A DNA stretch of 10,731 bases from Bacillota bacterium (GCA_023443705.1 JAEZTD010000030.1:1-10731); one strand, 5' to 3'. Positions 1-6,994 are shown, numbered from the stretch's first letter. The notes: a model not told the origin generated them from the sequence alone. Translations and numbers: made by a program.

Positions 1-371
1 ACCGAGAGCTCCTCCGGGTGGGCCTTCGCCCAGGCGATCACGTCGTGCGGCCCTATAAACATCGAAACGCGCCCACCCGCTGCCTTCGCGCCCGCGAGGC
101 TCAGTGCGCTGCCCGGCACCCGAAGCATGTCGCCAAAGGCAAAGACCCGGTGCCTCGGCCGGAGCGCGATCTCGTTCAGCGCGTCGATAAAGCCTGGCTC
201 CGTCACGCAGACCGGACAGCCGGGGCCGGACACCAGCCGTATGTTTTCCGGCAGAAGCGTCCTCAGCCCCGCCCGGGCGATGGCGGCGGTGTGGGTGCCG
301 CACACCTCCATGATTTTGAGAACCGGGCCGTCGTAGCGCCGGATGCGTTCAAGAAGCGCCGCCGCCGTCAT
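1..371 (-). CDS. hypD: HypD, [NiFe] hydrogenase maturation protein (C-terminal part cut by window edge)
   Basis: HypD is the iron-sulfur scaffold that, with HypC, carries the Fe(CN)2CO moiety while the [NiFe] active site is assembled in the cytoplasm. Only the first 123 codons are here and the frame stays open to base 1. The translation shows the family signatures: MEVCGTHT with Cys24, then SGPGCPVCV with Cys52 and Cys55, followed by the FGDMLRVPG segment. The ATG overlaps the hypC stop as ATGA, and GGAGG lies 6 bases before it, so translation is probably coupled to hypC. The N-terminus is about 14 residues shorter than in E. coli HypD but otherwise ordinary. hypE would be expected beyond the left edge, which cannot be seen. 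Confidence 0.95.
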   Translation of the reverse strand, partial: MTAAALLERIRRYDGPVLKIMEVCGTHTAAIARAGLRTLLPENIRLVSGPGCPVCVTEPGFIDALNEIALRPRHRVFAFGDMLRVPGSALSLAGAKAAGGRVSMFIGPHDVIAWAKAHPEELS

Positions 372-583
372 AGCGCGCCTCCGATTTCCTCATGGAGCGC
401 TTCGATCTCGCGGGCCGCTTCCTCCGTCAGTATCTGCATCGCGTAGCCCGCGTGCACCAGCACCCAATCCCCTATTTGGGGTTTAACAAAACCCACGTGT
501 ACGCTGATGTGGTTGCCCAGCACATCCACCTTTGCCCAGTCCCCATCCATAGAAACCACGACGCCCGCAGCGGCGACGCACAT
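368..583 (-). CDS. hypC: HypC/HybG/HupF-family hydrogenase maturation chaperone
   Basis: Small 71-residue chaperone that binds HypD and delivers the Fe(CN)2CO unit to the hydrogenase large-subunit precursor. The chosen ATG gives an N-terminus beginning Met-Cys, which the family requires because Cys2 is the functional ligand. A GTG three codons upstream (592) would bury this Cys and lies inside the ribosome binding site. GAGGTGA sits just before the ATG. The core GDWVLVHAGYAMQIL (residues 41-55) matches the usual GDYVLVHAGFAI block. Odd points: the N-terminal motif reads MCVAAAG, lacking the proline of the usual MCLxxPG, and the central loop GNHISVHV is divergent. The gene starts 5 bases after the hypF stop and overlaps hypD by 4 bases. 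Confidence 0.93.
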   Translation of the reverse strand: MCVAAAGVVVSMDGDWAKVDVLGNHISVHVGFVKPQIGDWVLVHAGYAMQILTEEAAREIEALHEEIGGAL

Positions 584-588
584 AAAAA

Positions 589-2814
589 TCACCTCGATAG
601 GATAAATGCCTGCCCCAGGCCTATGCCCCCGTCCCCCGGCGGCACCCGGTGGTTGATGTACGCGTTTAGCCCTCGCGCCCGAAGAAGCGCAAGGCAGCGC
701 TCCGTCAGAACGCGGTTCAGAAACACGCCGCCGGACAGTGCCACGTCCTGGACCTCATGCCGTTCGCAGAGCAAAGTGACGCAGCGCTCCACCATGTCAC
801 AGGCCGCCTCGTGAAAGCCCAGCGCCAGCGCTCCGCTTTCGCCGCCCGCGGACAGCGCGCGGATCACCGGCCGCCAGTCGGCCTCAATGAACCCGTCCCG
901 CTCCGTGGTTTCGAAAGCCATTTCTGCGGGACGGACGCCGCCGCGCCGAGCAAGGGTTGCCGCCTGCTCCAGCCGGATGGCGCACTCGCCCTCATAGCGG
1001 TTTTCCCGGCAGATTCCAAGGATCGCCGAAGCAGCGTCAAAGAGCCTGCCCATGCTGGAGGATCGGGCGGTGTTGATCTTGAGCCGCAGCGCCTTTTCCA
1101 GCACGCCCCAGCCGTCGTAGCCCGGTACGATGCCGCTCATCGCCTGATAACACGCGGCGATCTTGTTTGCGTCCCGCATCGATTCGTCCCCGCCCGCCAT
1201 CAGAACCGGCATCAGGCTGCCCACGCGCGCATATTCCGCGCCGTCGCACAGCAGGAATTCGCCGCCCCACACCGTTCCATCCGGGCCGTAGCCGGTGCCG
1301 TCGAAGGCCACCCCCAGTACTCGGGACAGGCTGTGCTCCGCCATTACAGAGGCGATGTGGGCGTGGTGGTGCTGCACGCGCGTGATCGGCAAGCGAAGCG
1401 CCTCGGCCCAGGCGCGGCTGAAATAGCGGGGATGCATGTCCGCCGCCGCCGTGCCCGGCATGACGCCCAGAAGCGACAGAAGGTTGTCCGTCACCATGCC
1501 ATAGCGCTCCATGCAGTCTGCGTCCTCAAGGTCGCCGACATGGGGGGCCATGTAGGCGTAGCCCTCCGAAAAGACGCACGCGGCCGCCTTGAGGTCGCCC
1601 CCGGCGGCAATTGCCCGCCCGTTTCCCCCGATGAAAAGGGGCAGCGGCGCATAGCCCCTCGCGCGGCGCAGAATCTGGGGCTTTTTGTCGATCACCCGCG
1701 CCACCGAGTCGTCCGAAGGGTTGACGATGGGCCGGTCGTGGGTCAGGATTCCCGCGATTTCGTTATGCGCGAAGGCGGAAAGCTGCTCATCCTCGTAGAC
1801 GATCGGCTCGCCGCTCACGTTGAGGCTGGTCATCACAAGCGCCTTTGCGCCGGCCTCACGGACGCCGTCCAGAAGCAGGCGGTGTACCGGCGTATACGGC
1901 AAAAAACAGCCGTATTCCAGGCTGCCGCGGGTCACGTTCTCGCTGAAAGCGCCCGCCTTGATCGAAATGAGCACGATGGGTCGCGCAAAGCTCGTGAGGA
2001 GCGCGCGCTCGGCCTCGCATACATGGCAGACGGCCTCGATATCCGAGACATCCCGGAACATCAGTGCGAAGGGTTTCGCTTCGCGCCCCTTGATTTCCCG
2101 AAGCCGGGCAACCGGCGCACCCTCCGGCAGGCAGGCGAGCTGATAGCCGCCGATGCCCTTGACCGCCACGATCCCGCCGGAAAGAATATCCCGGATGGCT
2201 CCAGCGATTGGGTCTTCGCTCACCGCGCCACGCTTCAGGTACGATAGTACCGGCCCGCAGTCCGGGCAGGCGACGGTCTGGGCGTGAAAACGCCTGTCCA
2301 CGGGCGAAGCGTACTCTTTGGCGCAGCGCCCGCACAGCGGAAAACCGCTCATGGCGGTGGCATCCCGGTCGTAAGGCAGCGCCCGAAGAATGGAATAGCG
2401 CGGCCCGCAGGCCGCACAGCTGATGAACGGGTGGCGGTAGCGCCTGTCCGACGGGTCGCCAAGCTCCCGGAGGCAGTCGTCGCAAACCGGCGCGTCCGGC
2501 GGTACGATCCGGGGCAGCGCCGCGCCCTCCGGCGCGGCGGCGCTTTCGATGATGTGAAAATCGTCCCCGTCAAAGGCTGGCGCGTCAGCGGAATTCATGC
2601 GAATGATCGAAAACCGCGCCTTGATCTCCTCCGTAAGCGCGGTGAGCGCGGCTGAATCACCCGCGAACAGGCATTCCGCCAGGCCGCCGGCGTTTCGAAC
2701 CCAACCGGCAATGCCCCTTTCCCTCGCCAGCCGCGCCACCGTGGGCCGAAAACCCACGCCCTGTATCTGCCCGGAAAGGATTATTCTTCGGTATTCGCGC
2801 GGTGGTTGAGCCAC
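589..2814 (-). CDS. hypF: HypF, carbamoyltransferase for [NiFe] hydrogenase cyanide ligand synthesis
   Basis: HypF uses carbamoyl phosphate and ATP to carbamoylate the C-terminal Cys of HypE, the first step in making the CN ligands. The 741 residues are about the normal family length and the domains run in the usual order. An acylphosphatase domain comes first (GQIQGVGFRP at 15-24, with Arg23 and Asn41). Next are two zinc-finger-like units with four CxxC pairs (Cys111/114, 133/136, 161/164, 183/186), then a YrdC-like domain (about 200-390). A Kae1-like domain follows, with QHHHAH at 481-486, DGTGYGPDGTVWGGE at 505-519, SSSMGRLFDA near 585-594 and ALSGGVFLN at 692-700. The start is GTG, supported by GAGGTGG just upstream, and overlaps the end of hypB by 34 bases. 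No key residue appears to be missing. Confidence 0.96.
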   Translation of the reverse strand: MAQPPREYRRIILSGQIQGVGFRPTVARLARERGIAGWVRNAGGLAECLFAGDSAALTALTEEIKARFSIIRMNSADAPAFDGDDFHIIESAAAPEGAALPRIVPPDAPVCDDCLRELGDPSDRRYRHPFISCAACGPRYSILRALPYDRDATAMSGFPLCGRCAKEYASPVDRRFHAQTVACPDCGPVLSYLKRGAVSEDPIAGAIRDILSGGIVAVKGIGGYQLACLPEGAPVARLREIKGREAKPFALMFRDVSDIEAVCHVCEAERALLTSFARPIVLISIKAGAFSENVTRGSLEYGCFLPYTPVHRLLLDGVREAGAKALVMTSLNVSGEPIVYEDEQLSAFAHNEIAGILTHDRPIVNPSDDSVARVIDKKPQILRRARGYAPLPLFIGGNGRAIAAGGDLKAAACVFSEGYAYMAPHVGDLEDADCMERYGMVTDNLLSLLGVMPGTAAADMHPRYFSRAWAEALRLPITRVQHHHAHIASVMAEHSLSRVLGVAFDGTGYGPDGTVWGGEFLLCDGAEYARVGSLMPVLMAGGDESMRDANKIAACYQAMSGIVPGYDGWGVLEKALRLKINTARSSSMGRLFDAASAILGICRENRYEGECAIRLEQAATLARRGGVRPAEMAFETTERDGFIEADWRPVIRALSAGGESGALALGFHEAACDMVERCVTLLCERHEVQDVALSGGVFLNRVLTERCLALLRARGLNAYINHRVPPGDGGIGLGQAFILSR

Positions 2815-3428
2815 TTTGCCACCTCTTCGAAGCCTTCGCCGGTGCGCGCGCTGACGCGGAACACCTGCGCCTTGTCGTTGAGCGCGCGCAGGCCCTTCAT
2901 GTAGTAGGCCTCGTCGAAGTCCACGTAGGGGGCGAGGTCAACCTTGTTGAGAAGGATCACATCCGCCTTCTCAAAGGCCAGCGGATATTTGTAGGGCTTG
3001 TCGCTGCCCTCGGTGACAGAGGTGATGAGCAGTTTGATGTGCTCGCCGATCACAAATTCCGCCGGGCAGACGAGATTTCCGATGTTTTCGATGAACAGAA
3101 AGCCCTCTTTCAGGCCGATGGCCTCGGCGGCGTCCTTCACCACCGGCGAATCCAGGTGGCACGCGCCGTGGGTATTGATCTGGTGCGCCTCAATGCCGAG
3201 TTTTTTGAGTTTTTCGGTGTCGATGTCCGATTCGATATCGCCCTCGATGACGGCGACTCTCCGGCCGAGCATCGGAATCAACCGGGTCAGCACGCTGGTC
3301 TTTCCGATGCCGGGCGCGCCCATCACGTTGACGCAGAACACGCCGCGGTCGGTTAGGTCGCGGTTGAGCTCCGCCGCCAACTCGTCGTTTCGCTTATAAA
3401 TGGATTCCTGGATGTCAATCTGGCTCAT
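2781..3428 (-). CDS. hypB: HypB, GTPase for nickel insertion into [NiFe] hydrogenase
   Basis: HypB is a SIMIBI-class GTPase that works with HypA to load nickel into the hydrogenase large subunit. The 215-residue protein has a P-loop GAPGIGKT (37-44), the metal-site motif GACHLD with Cys90-His91, the ENIGNLVCP block (114-122) with Cys121, and the guanine-specificity motif NKVDL (161-165). It lacks both the histidine-rich stretch and the N-terminal CxxCGC nickel site found in some HypBs, so it is the short form without a nickel-storage segment. ATG start. It overlaps hypA by 14 bases and hypF by 34 bases, so it belongs to one tightly packed operon. Confidence 0.96.
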   Translation of the reverse strand: MSQIDIQESIYKRNDELAAELNRDLTDRGVFCVNVMGAPGIGKTSVLTRLIPMLGRRVAVIEGDIESDIDTEKLKKLGIEAHQINTHGACHLDSPVVKDAAEAIGLKEGFLFIENIGNLVCPAEFVIGEHIKLLITSVTEGSDKPYKYPLAFEKADVILLNKVDLAPYVDFDEAYYMKGLRALNDKAQVFRVSARTGEGFEEVAKWLNHRANTEE

Positions 3429-3768
3429 TTTTTTCTACCTCGATCGCTTTTACATAGAATTCCCGGCCGATCTCCGTCGGCCGCCCCTGGCCCCCGCAGG
3501 AGCAGCTGAAGTCAAAGGGCTTTCGCTCAAACAGCGCTCCGCAAGCTTCGCACTTCAGCATGGACTTGACAAATTCAAATTCCAGCGCCGCACCCTCGCA
3601 GCGGCTGCCCGCGCTGATGAGGTCAAAGTACAGTTGGATGGAATCTGCCATATAGCCGGAGGCATCGCCGACCACGAGAAAGATTTTTGTGACCCGGCCC
3701 TCGCCGCGCTCCGTCGCCGCCTGGGACGCAATGCCGATGATCCGCTGGGTGATGGGCAATTCGTGCAC
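3415..3768 (-). CDS. hypA: HypA, nickel metallochaperone
   Basis: HypA binds nickel through its N-terminal MHE motif and pairs with HypB to deliver it. The start is set at GTG 3768, giving 117 residues beginning (M)HELPITQRIIGIA, so His2 is in place. GGGAGGA lies 5 bases upstream. An ATG at 3813 would add 15 Gly/Arg-rich residues and hide the nickel-binding N-terminus. The SIQLYFDLIS segment (43-52) and C-terminal GREFYVKAIEVE (101-112) fit the family. The structural zinc site is unusual: the first pair is CEAC (73/76) as normal, but the second is C-S-C (89/91), where the family has CPxC. The DNA gives this reading without ambiguity. It lies 81 bases after the hydrogenase-like gene and overlaps hypB. 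Confidence 0.93.
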   Translation of the reverse strand: MHELPITQRIIGIASQAATERGEGRVTKIFLVVGDASGYMADSIQLYFDLISAGSRCEGAALEFEFVKSMLKCEACGALFERKPFDFSCSCGGQGRPTEIGREFYVKAIEVEKNEPD

Positions 3769-3773
3769 GCGCT

Positions 3774-3780
3774 TCCTCCC
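3774..3780 (-). promoter_or_regulatory. Ribosome binding site fixing the hypA GTG start
   Basis: On the minus strand the sequence reads GGGAGGA, 5 bases before the GTG at 3768. It decides the hypA start in favour of GTG over the upstream ATG at 3813, which has no comparable site. Confidence 0.75.
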
Positions 3781-3813
3781 GCGCCCCGCGCCCCCCGCGA
3801 GGCCTGCCTTCAT

Positions 3814-3841
3814 AGTATAAACGGTCCAAACGCGAACTAAA
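3814..3841 (-). promoter_or_regulatory. Possible internal promoter for the hyp operon
   Basis: In the 81-base gap between the hydrogenase-like gene and hypA, the minus strand reads TATACT (3814-3819) as a good -10. A weak -35 candidate TTTAGT (3836-3841) lies 16 bases away. No terminator hairpin with a T-run is seen in this gap, so hypA could be read from here, from the upstream promoter, or both. If this promoter is used, the ATG at 3813 would lie outside the transcript. Confidence 0.3.
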
Positions 3842-3849
3842 ACGTCCGG

Positions 3850-5097
3850 TCAGTCGAAGTGGCGGGTGAAGATCTCGTCCTTCTCCAGAAGCTCCCGGAT
3901 CGTGTCAAAGCCCAGCCGGTGCAAAAGCTCGATCACGTAGGGGTTTTCGGCGGGCGTTTGGTACTGAGCCGACTCGCCGTAAGCCTCGACCGCCTGCCGC
4001 CCTTCCTCCGCCGGCGTCACCGCCCTCGGGCCGCCCACGCAGCCGCCGCGGCAGCCCATGCCCTCGTAGAAGTTGCCGCCGCCATTCCCGGCGAGGATAT
4101 CGTTCATCATCGCCCGGCAGGCGGGAATGCCGTCGGCCTGCCGCGTCCTGACGTTGATCTCCCGGTTGGGGCTGAGCCGACCGACCGTCTCGCGCACCGC
4201 TTCACTGACGCCGCCCGCCCGCGCGTAGATTCGCCCGGCGCGGGAGGAATGGTCCTTGTCGCTCTCTTCCAAAGTGGCCGGGTCGATGCCCAAGAGGTCA
4301 AAGATCGACTGGGTCTCGCTAAAGGTCAGCACATAGTCTACCGCGCCCGCGAGGTCCTTTTCCCGCGCTTCCGCCTTCTTGGCGAGGCACGGCCCAATGA
4401 AGACCGTCACCGCGTCGGGGTACAGTGTCTTGACCGTGCGCGCGCAGGCGACCATCGGCGACACGGAACCGGGCACGTGGCCCATCAGGTCGTGGTAGAT
4501 CTTCCGAATCATCGCGATCCACATCGGGCAGCAGCAGCTGGTCAGCTGATAGTCCGCCTCGGTCTTGATGTTTCGGTCAAATTCCAACGCCTCTTTGAGC
4601 GTCAGGATGTCGGCGAACAGCGCTACCTCGATCATGCCGTCAAAGCCCACCGCCTTCAGCGCGGTTCGAAGCTTTCCGGGGGTGACGTCCTTTGAAAACT
4701 GCCCGAGAAACGCCGGCGCTACCAGCGCGTAGGCGAGCCCTTTTGTCGCGCGCACCGCCTTCAGCGCGGGCAGGATGTCGGTGGAGGCCTTGAGCTTATC
4801 CGCGGAGCAACCGTCGATGCAGTCGGCGCAGCCCACGCATTTTTCGGGATCGATCTGAATGTTGCCGTCCGCGTCCAGGCTCATCGCGTCAAAGGGGCAG
4901 CGCTTCACGCAGTGCTCCCGCTGATCCTTGCCGCAGTCGCAAGCGCCGGTTCTGATCACCAGCGGATGCTTTTCCGGGTGCAGCAGGCAGTCCAGATGGT
5001 ACGGGTCGTATTCGGACAGCGCCACTTCAAGCCCTTCCGGATCATCCCGAAGCGCCAGCGCCACCGCTTGATTGTAAAGCTCCTGAAACGTCTTCAT
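3850..5097 (-). CDS. Compact [FeFe] hydrogenase-like protein with ferredoxin domain (group-B-like)
   Basis: Soluble 415-residue protein expected to catalyse reversible H2 formation at an H-cluster, or to sense H2. The N-terminal domain carries two [4Fe-4S] sites: Cys53, 55, 63, 67 (the first two only one residue apart) and Cys87, 90, 93, 97 (standard spacing). The catalytic domain has all three H-cluster motifs: L1 TSCCCPMW at 186-193, L2 GPCLAKKAE at 235-243 with Cys237 and Lys240, and L3 EGMGCRGGC at 345-353 with Cys349 and Cys353. L1 has one more Cys than the usual TSCCPxW. I recall this variant from clostridial group B enzymes, but no search was possible. No PAS, NADH-binding or small-subunit domain is present. 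ATG 5097 is chosen over the in-frame ATG 5181 because GAGGG precedes it and the promoter lies between the two. Confidence 0.88.
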   Translation of the reverse strand: MKTFQELYNQAVALALRDDPEGLEVALSEYDPYHLDCLLHPEKHPLVIRTGACDCGKDQREHCVKRCPFDAMSLDADGNIQIDPEKCVGCADCIDGCSADKLKASTDILPALKAVRATKGLAYALVAPAFLGQFSKDVTPGKLRTALKAVGFDGMIEVALFADILTLKEALEFDRNIKTEADYQLTSCCCPMWIAMIRKIYHDLMGHVPGSVSPMVACARTVKTLYPDAVTVFIGPCLAKKAEAREKDLAGAVDYVLTFSETQSIFDLLGIDPATLEESDKDHSSRAGRIYARAGGVSEAVRETVGRLSPNREINVRTRQADGIPACRAMMNDILAGNGGGNFYEGMGCRGGCVGGPRAVTPAEEGRQAVEAYGESAQYQTPAENPYVIELLHRLGFDTIRELLEKDEIFTRHFD

Positions 5098-5151
5098 GTG
5101 CGCATCCCTCAACCTCTGCAATGGTGTGGCCCCAGAAAGGGCACCAGCCCA

Positions 5152-5180
5152 ATTATACCATAAAGGCGCGCTTATGAACA
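5152..5180 (-). promoter_or_regulatory. Promoter of the [FeFe] hydrogenase-like gene
   Basis: On the minus strand a perfect -10 TATAAT (5152-5157) is preceded by TGG, giving an extended -10. A weak -35, TGTTCA (5175-5180), lies 17 bases upstream. Predicted transcription starts near 5145, leaving a leader of about 48 bases before the ATG at 5097. It may drive the hyp genes as well, since no terminator is seen before hypA. Confidence 0.7.
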
Positions 5181-5350
5181 CGTGCGCATGCGTTGCCTAT
5201 ATGTCAAACATTTGGGACAGCGACAAAAATCCCCGGGTTCATTTGGATTTTTTGAGCGCGGCACTGTGAACGGACGTCCGTGCGGCAATCCCGCAGCAGC
5301 GCCGGATCTTCGGTTACGCCTTTGCGGCCATTGCCTTTACCGAATCGCAC
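5181..5350. other. Non-coding spacer between divergent promoters
   Basis: The 333 bases between the divergent hydrogenase-like and eda genes contain the two promoters and, between them, this spacer with no convincing gene. An open frame on the plus strand (5182-5409) has no ribosome binding site or recognisable protein and runs through the eda promoter. The only structure noted is a 12-base palindrome at 5270-5281. I see no riboswitch-like fold or terminator. Confidence 0.6.
5270..5281. repeat. Perfect 12-bp palindrome, possible operator
   Basis: ACGGACGTCCGT is its own reverse complement. It lies about 70 bases upstream of the eda -35 and about 90 bases upstream of the hydrogenase promoter, where an activator or repressor site would be plausible. 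No partner protein can be named, and no second copy was seen in the window. Confidence 0.3.
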
Positions 5351-5379
5351 TTTACAGTCCTTTGGTTCGAGCGTATAAT
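5351..5379 (+). promoter_or_regulatory. Promoter of eda
   Basis: -35 TTTACA (5351-5356, five of six consensus bases), a 17-base spacer, and a perfect -10 TATAAT (5374-5379). Transcription should start near 5386. The leader holds a 10-base palindrome, GACAGCTGTC (5395-5404), and a strong GGAGG site at 5421-5425. The 20-bp box found at the regulator/dgoA intergenic region has no full copy here. Confidence 0.8.
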
Positions 5380-5430
5380 TATTCTGGCAAATGCGACAGC
5401 TGTCTTTAAAACGCTCTGCAGGAGGAAAAA

Positions 5431-6060
5431 ATGAATACTCTGGCTGAAATTTCCAGGATCGGCGTGGTGCCGGTGATCAAATTGGACGATCCAAATGATG
5501 CCGCGCCCTTGGCCGAGGCGCTGAAGGCGGGCGGGATACCGGTCGCGGAGGTCACCTTCCGCACCAGCGCGGCGGAGGAATCCATCCGCCGCATTGCGAA
5601 AGAATCAGAAGGCGTCCTCGTCGGCGCGGGCACGGTGCTGACTGAAGATCAGGTGAAACGGGCCCATGCGGCGGGCGCGAAGTTCATCGTCTCGCCCGGG
5701 TTCGACCAGGGCGTGGTGGCGAAGAGCAAGGAACTGGGCCTTCCCGTGCTGCCCGGCTGCGCGACACCCACCGAGATCATGGCCGCGCTGAAACTGGGGC
5801 TGACGGCCGTCAAATTCTTCCCCGCGTCGGTGTACGGAGGCCTTCAGGGGATCAAGGCGCTTTCCGCCGCGTTTCCGGGGCTCATGTTCGTGCCGACCGG
5901 CGGGATAGGGCCGAAAAACCTGGCCGAATACCTGGGCTTCAAGCCGATCCTCGCCTGCGGCGGCAGCTGGATGGTGGATGTAAAGAATCTGCCCGAAACG
6001 CGGCGCCTGTGCGCGGAAGCGCGGGAAATCGTAAAGGAAGTCCGCGGCTGTCAGGCCTGA
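5431..6060 (+). CDS. eda: 2-keto-3-deoxy-6-phosphogluconate (KDPG) aldolase family protein
   Basis: Class I aldolase that splits KDPG (and often 4-hydroxy-2-oxoglutarate) into pyruvate plus an aldehyde, here glyceraldehyde 3-phosphate. The 209-residue protein is full family length. Glu40 lies in VAEVTFRT, with the substrate-binding-type Arg44 just after it. GAGTVL (65-70), PGCATPTE (108-115) and the Schiff-base lysine Lys128 in VKFFPA follow, then PTGGIG (155-160), the phosphate-binding region. ATG with GGAGG 5 bases upstream. It stands alone between its own promoter and a terminator, so it is not cotranscribed with a kinase or dehydratase. The retained Arg44 suggests classical KDPG use, in contrast to the paralogue at 7210. 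Confidence 0.92.
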   Translation: MNTLAEISRIGVVPVIKLDDPNDAAPLAEALKAGGIPVAEVTFRTSAAEESIRRIAKESEGVLVGAGTVLTEDQVKRAHAAGAKFIVSPGFDQGVVAKSKELGLPVLPGCATPTEIMAALKLGLTAVKFFPASVYGGLQGIKALSAAFPGLMFVPTGGIGPKNLAEYLGFKPILACGGSWMVDVKNLPETRRLCAEAREIVKEVRGCQA

Positions 6061-6113
6061 TGCCTGCGGAAAGACAATCAAAGGGGTTTTTGCCTACTAA
6101 TAAAACTTGCATA

Positions 6114-6150
6114 CGCGAAAGGAGCCTGGAAAAGGCTCCTTTCGCGTTTT
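6114..6150 (+). terminator. Rho-independent terminator after eda
   Basis: A perfect 13-bp stem (6114-6126 with 6134-6146, beginning CGCGAAAGGAGCC) has a 7-base loop and is followed by TTTTCTGTTT. It ends the eda transcript. The opposite side is not T-rich, so it is a weaker stop for the convergent regulator gene, whose stop codon is about 40 bases away. Confidence 0.9.
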
Positions 6151-6190
6151 CTGTTTGATATTGCCGGAAATCCGCCGGGTCAGGCCCGTA

Positions 6191-6982
6191 CTACATTTGA
6201 TGAAAATCGACGTCGCGCTCGGCAATGATGCGCTCGATTTTCTCCCTCGCGTTTTGAAGCAAAACGCCGATCAGCTTGATTTTCTCGTCCCCTGCCCGGA
6301 ACAGCGGCACCGCGACGCTGACCGCCGCGACCACACGACCGTTTTTGCGGATTGGAACGCCAACGCACCGGACGTGCAGATCGGATTCTTCGGATTCATA
6401 AGACAGCCCGGTTTCGCGCACGGCCGCCAGCTGATCGTCCAGCCGGTCAAAGTCTACGATGGTGCTGGAGGTCAGAGGCTTCAAACCGCCCGGGTACAGC
6501 CTTTTCAGCATGGGCAGCGTATAGTCCGCCAAGAGCGCCTTTCCCACGCCGGTGGCGTAAGCGGGAAGCCGCCTGCCTACCGAAGAGTACAGCCGGATTG
6601 GCTCAGGGGAATCGATCTTGAGGAGGTACAGCACCTCCCCGCCCTCCAAAATCCCGAAGTGGCAGGTCTCGCTGCAAACGTCCACGATCAACCGCATCTG
6701 CTCGCGGATCAGGTCGAGGATTTCCGTCTGTTCCAGATAGCTGTAGCCGCATTCAAAAAGCTTGAAGCCGGTCTTGTATGTTCGCGTTTGGGCACTATAC
6801 ATTAGAAAGCCGCGCTCGCACAGCGTTCGGAGAATCGGGTGAATGCTGCTCTTCGGCGCGTTCAAATGCTCCACGATCTGGCTGAACGTGCGCCCGGACT
6901 GCGATGCCGAGACGTACTCAATCGTCCTCAGCGTCCGGTCGGTCGCGCGATGCGGCGCCCCCTGACCTCGTTCCCCCTCCAT
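6191..6982 (-). CDS. IclR-family transcriptional regulator, probable regulator of the galactonate operon
   Basis: DNA-binding regulator of 263 residues. The N-terminal winged helix-turn-helix lies at about 12-72 (RTFSQIVEHLNAPKSSIHPI through the wing). The IclR effector domain follows (about 85-255), including the YATGVGKALLA block (142-152) and Cys206 in VRCVGVPI. Members of this family commonly control sugar-acid and aromatic-acid catabolism and sense pathway intermediates. The ATG has GGAGG 6 bases upstream. It is divergent from the dgoA-kinase-dgoD operon, and a matched pair of inverted repeats lies downstream of each of the two promoters, so it most likely controls both itself and that operon. 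The ligand (KDG, KDPGal or galactonate) is not deducible. A KdgR-like role is inference. Confidence 0.9.
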   Translation of the reverse strand: MEGERGQGAPHRATDRTLRTIEYVSASQSGRTFSQIVEHLNAPKSSIHPILRTLCERGFLMYSAQTRTYKTGFKLFECGYSYLEQTEILDLIREQMRLIVDVCSETCHFGILEGGEVLYLLKIDSPEPIRLYSSVGRRLPAYATGVGKALLADYTLPMLKRLYPGGLKPLTSSTIVDFDRLDDQLAAVRETGLSYESEESDLHVRCVGVPIRKNGRVVAAVSVAVPLFRAGDEKIKLIGVLLQNAREKIERIIAERDVDFHQM

Positions 6983-6994
6983 ACGTCGCCTCCG

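Noticed and set aside
757..2247. 496-codon open frame on the plus strand opposite hypF
   Set aside because: It lies entirely inside hypF on the other strand, has no ribosome binding site or recognisable domain, and shows the Arg/His/Ala/Gly-rich make-up of a GC-driven shadow.
3769..3813. Longer HypA starting at ATG 3813
   Set aside because: It would bury the N-terminal Met-His-Glu nickel motif behind a Gly/Arg-rich stretch. GTG 3768 has a strong ribosome binding site.
5098..5181. N-terminal extension of the hydrogenase-like protein from an ATG at 5181
   Set aside because: The promoter -10 (5152-5157) lies inside this extension, and a good ribosome binding site precedes the ATG at 5097, so the longer form would not be transcribed.
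5261..5281. Possible catabolite-repression (cre) box near the 12-bp palindrome
   Set aside because: TGTGAACGGACGTCC has at least two mismatches to the core cre positions and lies well upstream of the promoter, so it is not supportable.
5182..5409. 75-codon open frame on the plus strand in the intergenic spacer
   Set aside because: No ribosome binding site, no recognisable protein, and it spans the strong eda promoter, so it is most likely chance.
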